A stretch of 64,000 nucleotides of DNA from Novipirellula galeiformis. GTDB taxonomy: Bacteria > Planctomycetota > Planctomycetia > Pirellulales > Pirellulaceae. This document shows, in pieces, positions 63,795 to 64,000 of the stretch (positions are counted from its first letter, which is position 1; every line of letters starts with the position of its first letter). The notes beneath the pieces were generated by a model, which was not told where the DNA came from, made no database searches, and was given only the letters and a program-made list of their open reading frames with translations. Both the position numbers and the translations under genes were made by a program. The stretch spans positions 248,001 through 312,000 of the forward strand of contig NZ_SJPT01000007.1 in NCBI RefSeq assembly GCF_007860095.1, in the 5' to 3' direction.

Positions 63795-64000
63795 CCCGGA
63801 TGATTCATTGAAAGACCGATCTTATTGCAACGGATAACTCCATCCGTCATGGGGCTAAGTTTCAAAACAAGGCATCTTTCCTGATCGGACACGAAAGTTT
63901 TCCTGGGGCTTACGCAGCGCAGATTCCCAACCAATACGATCGGGTAATCACAGCGAGCTTACGCCCCAGAGCAACTGCTTCGGCCACTTGCGTGGCTGAA
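63795..64000. other. Right-end intergenic region
   Basis: 206 bp to the window edge. It contains CTGGGGC (near 63912) and GCCCCAG (near 63973), which could pair, with GCTTACGC motifs beside both. Otherwise no feature is visible. Confidence 0.4.

Noticed and set aside
1-64000. tRNA, rRNA, prophage or integrative element
   Set aside because: No TPsiC-like arms, rRNA segments, integrase or phage genes were seen in any gap.

Overview
The window looks like a chromosomal segment of a planctomycete of the Pirellulaceae, close to Rhodopirellula. The evidence is the gene families present: a DUF1559 prepilin-like protein, a Pirellula/Verrucomicrobium-type membrane dehydrogenase with its haem-binding partner, a MetX-MetW fusion, a PQQ-propeller protein, LRR proteins, a UxaE-type epimerase and GAF-HlyD/M50-HlyD secretion-like proteins. 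Other signs are moderate GC, short gene clusters on both strands, weak Shine-Dalgarno sequences and gaps rich in short tandem repeats and hairpins. I see no rRNA, tRNA, insertion sequence with a transposase, prophage or CRISPR array.

Layout. 1-5.5 kb: a truncated PAS sensor, a dienelactone hydrolase, a conserved 501-residue orphan and two small proteins. 5.9-11.5 kb: a CPA2 antiporter, two paralogous Ca2+/Na+ antiporters around a second, exported dienelactone hydrolase, and yidD. 11.6-17.6 kb: a TetR / membrane-fusion / RND efflux operon with a candidate operator. 17.7-20 kb: a tagaturonate-epimerase-family gene and a lactonase-like amidohydrolase. 20.5-27.1 kb: a Cu/Zn SOD, a primary-type sigma factor, an LRR protein, an MtfA peptidase, a Dabb protein, an FHA protein and a YhcC-like radical SAM protein. 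27.5-34.9 kb: a small membrane protein, then cimA behind a probable attenuator, valS, a zinc-ribbon membrane protein and an FKBP lipoprotein. 35.3-38.4 kb: metY-metXW. 39.1-43.9 kb: a two-gene ThuA/dehydrogenase plus cytochrome c set. 44.8-49.3 kb: a two-gene GAF-HlyD and M50-HlyD system. 49.7-56.9 kb: membrane, PQQ, LRR, PAP2-like and prepilin-like proteins and a BlaI/M56 pair. 56.9-63.8 kb: mutS, a NIPSNAP protein and a large FecR/anti-sigma-like membrane protein.

The most notable observation is upstream of cimA. A consensus-like promoter is followed by a 21-codon ORF rich in Ile and Val codons, then a strong intrinsic terminator, then the gene for the first committed step of isoleucine synthesis by the citramalate route. 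This has the architecture of an ilv-type translational attenuator.

A second theme is repeats. Many gaps hold unrelated short tandem arrays with periods of 14, 16, 17 or 19 bp. Several straddle a stop codon and copy the 3' end of the gene. Several hairpin or inverted-repeat elements (27.2, 35.0, 44.0 and 61.0 kb) look like small non-autonomous repeats.
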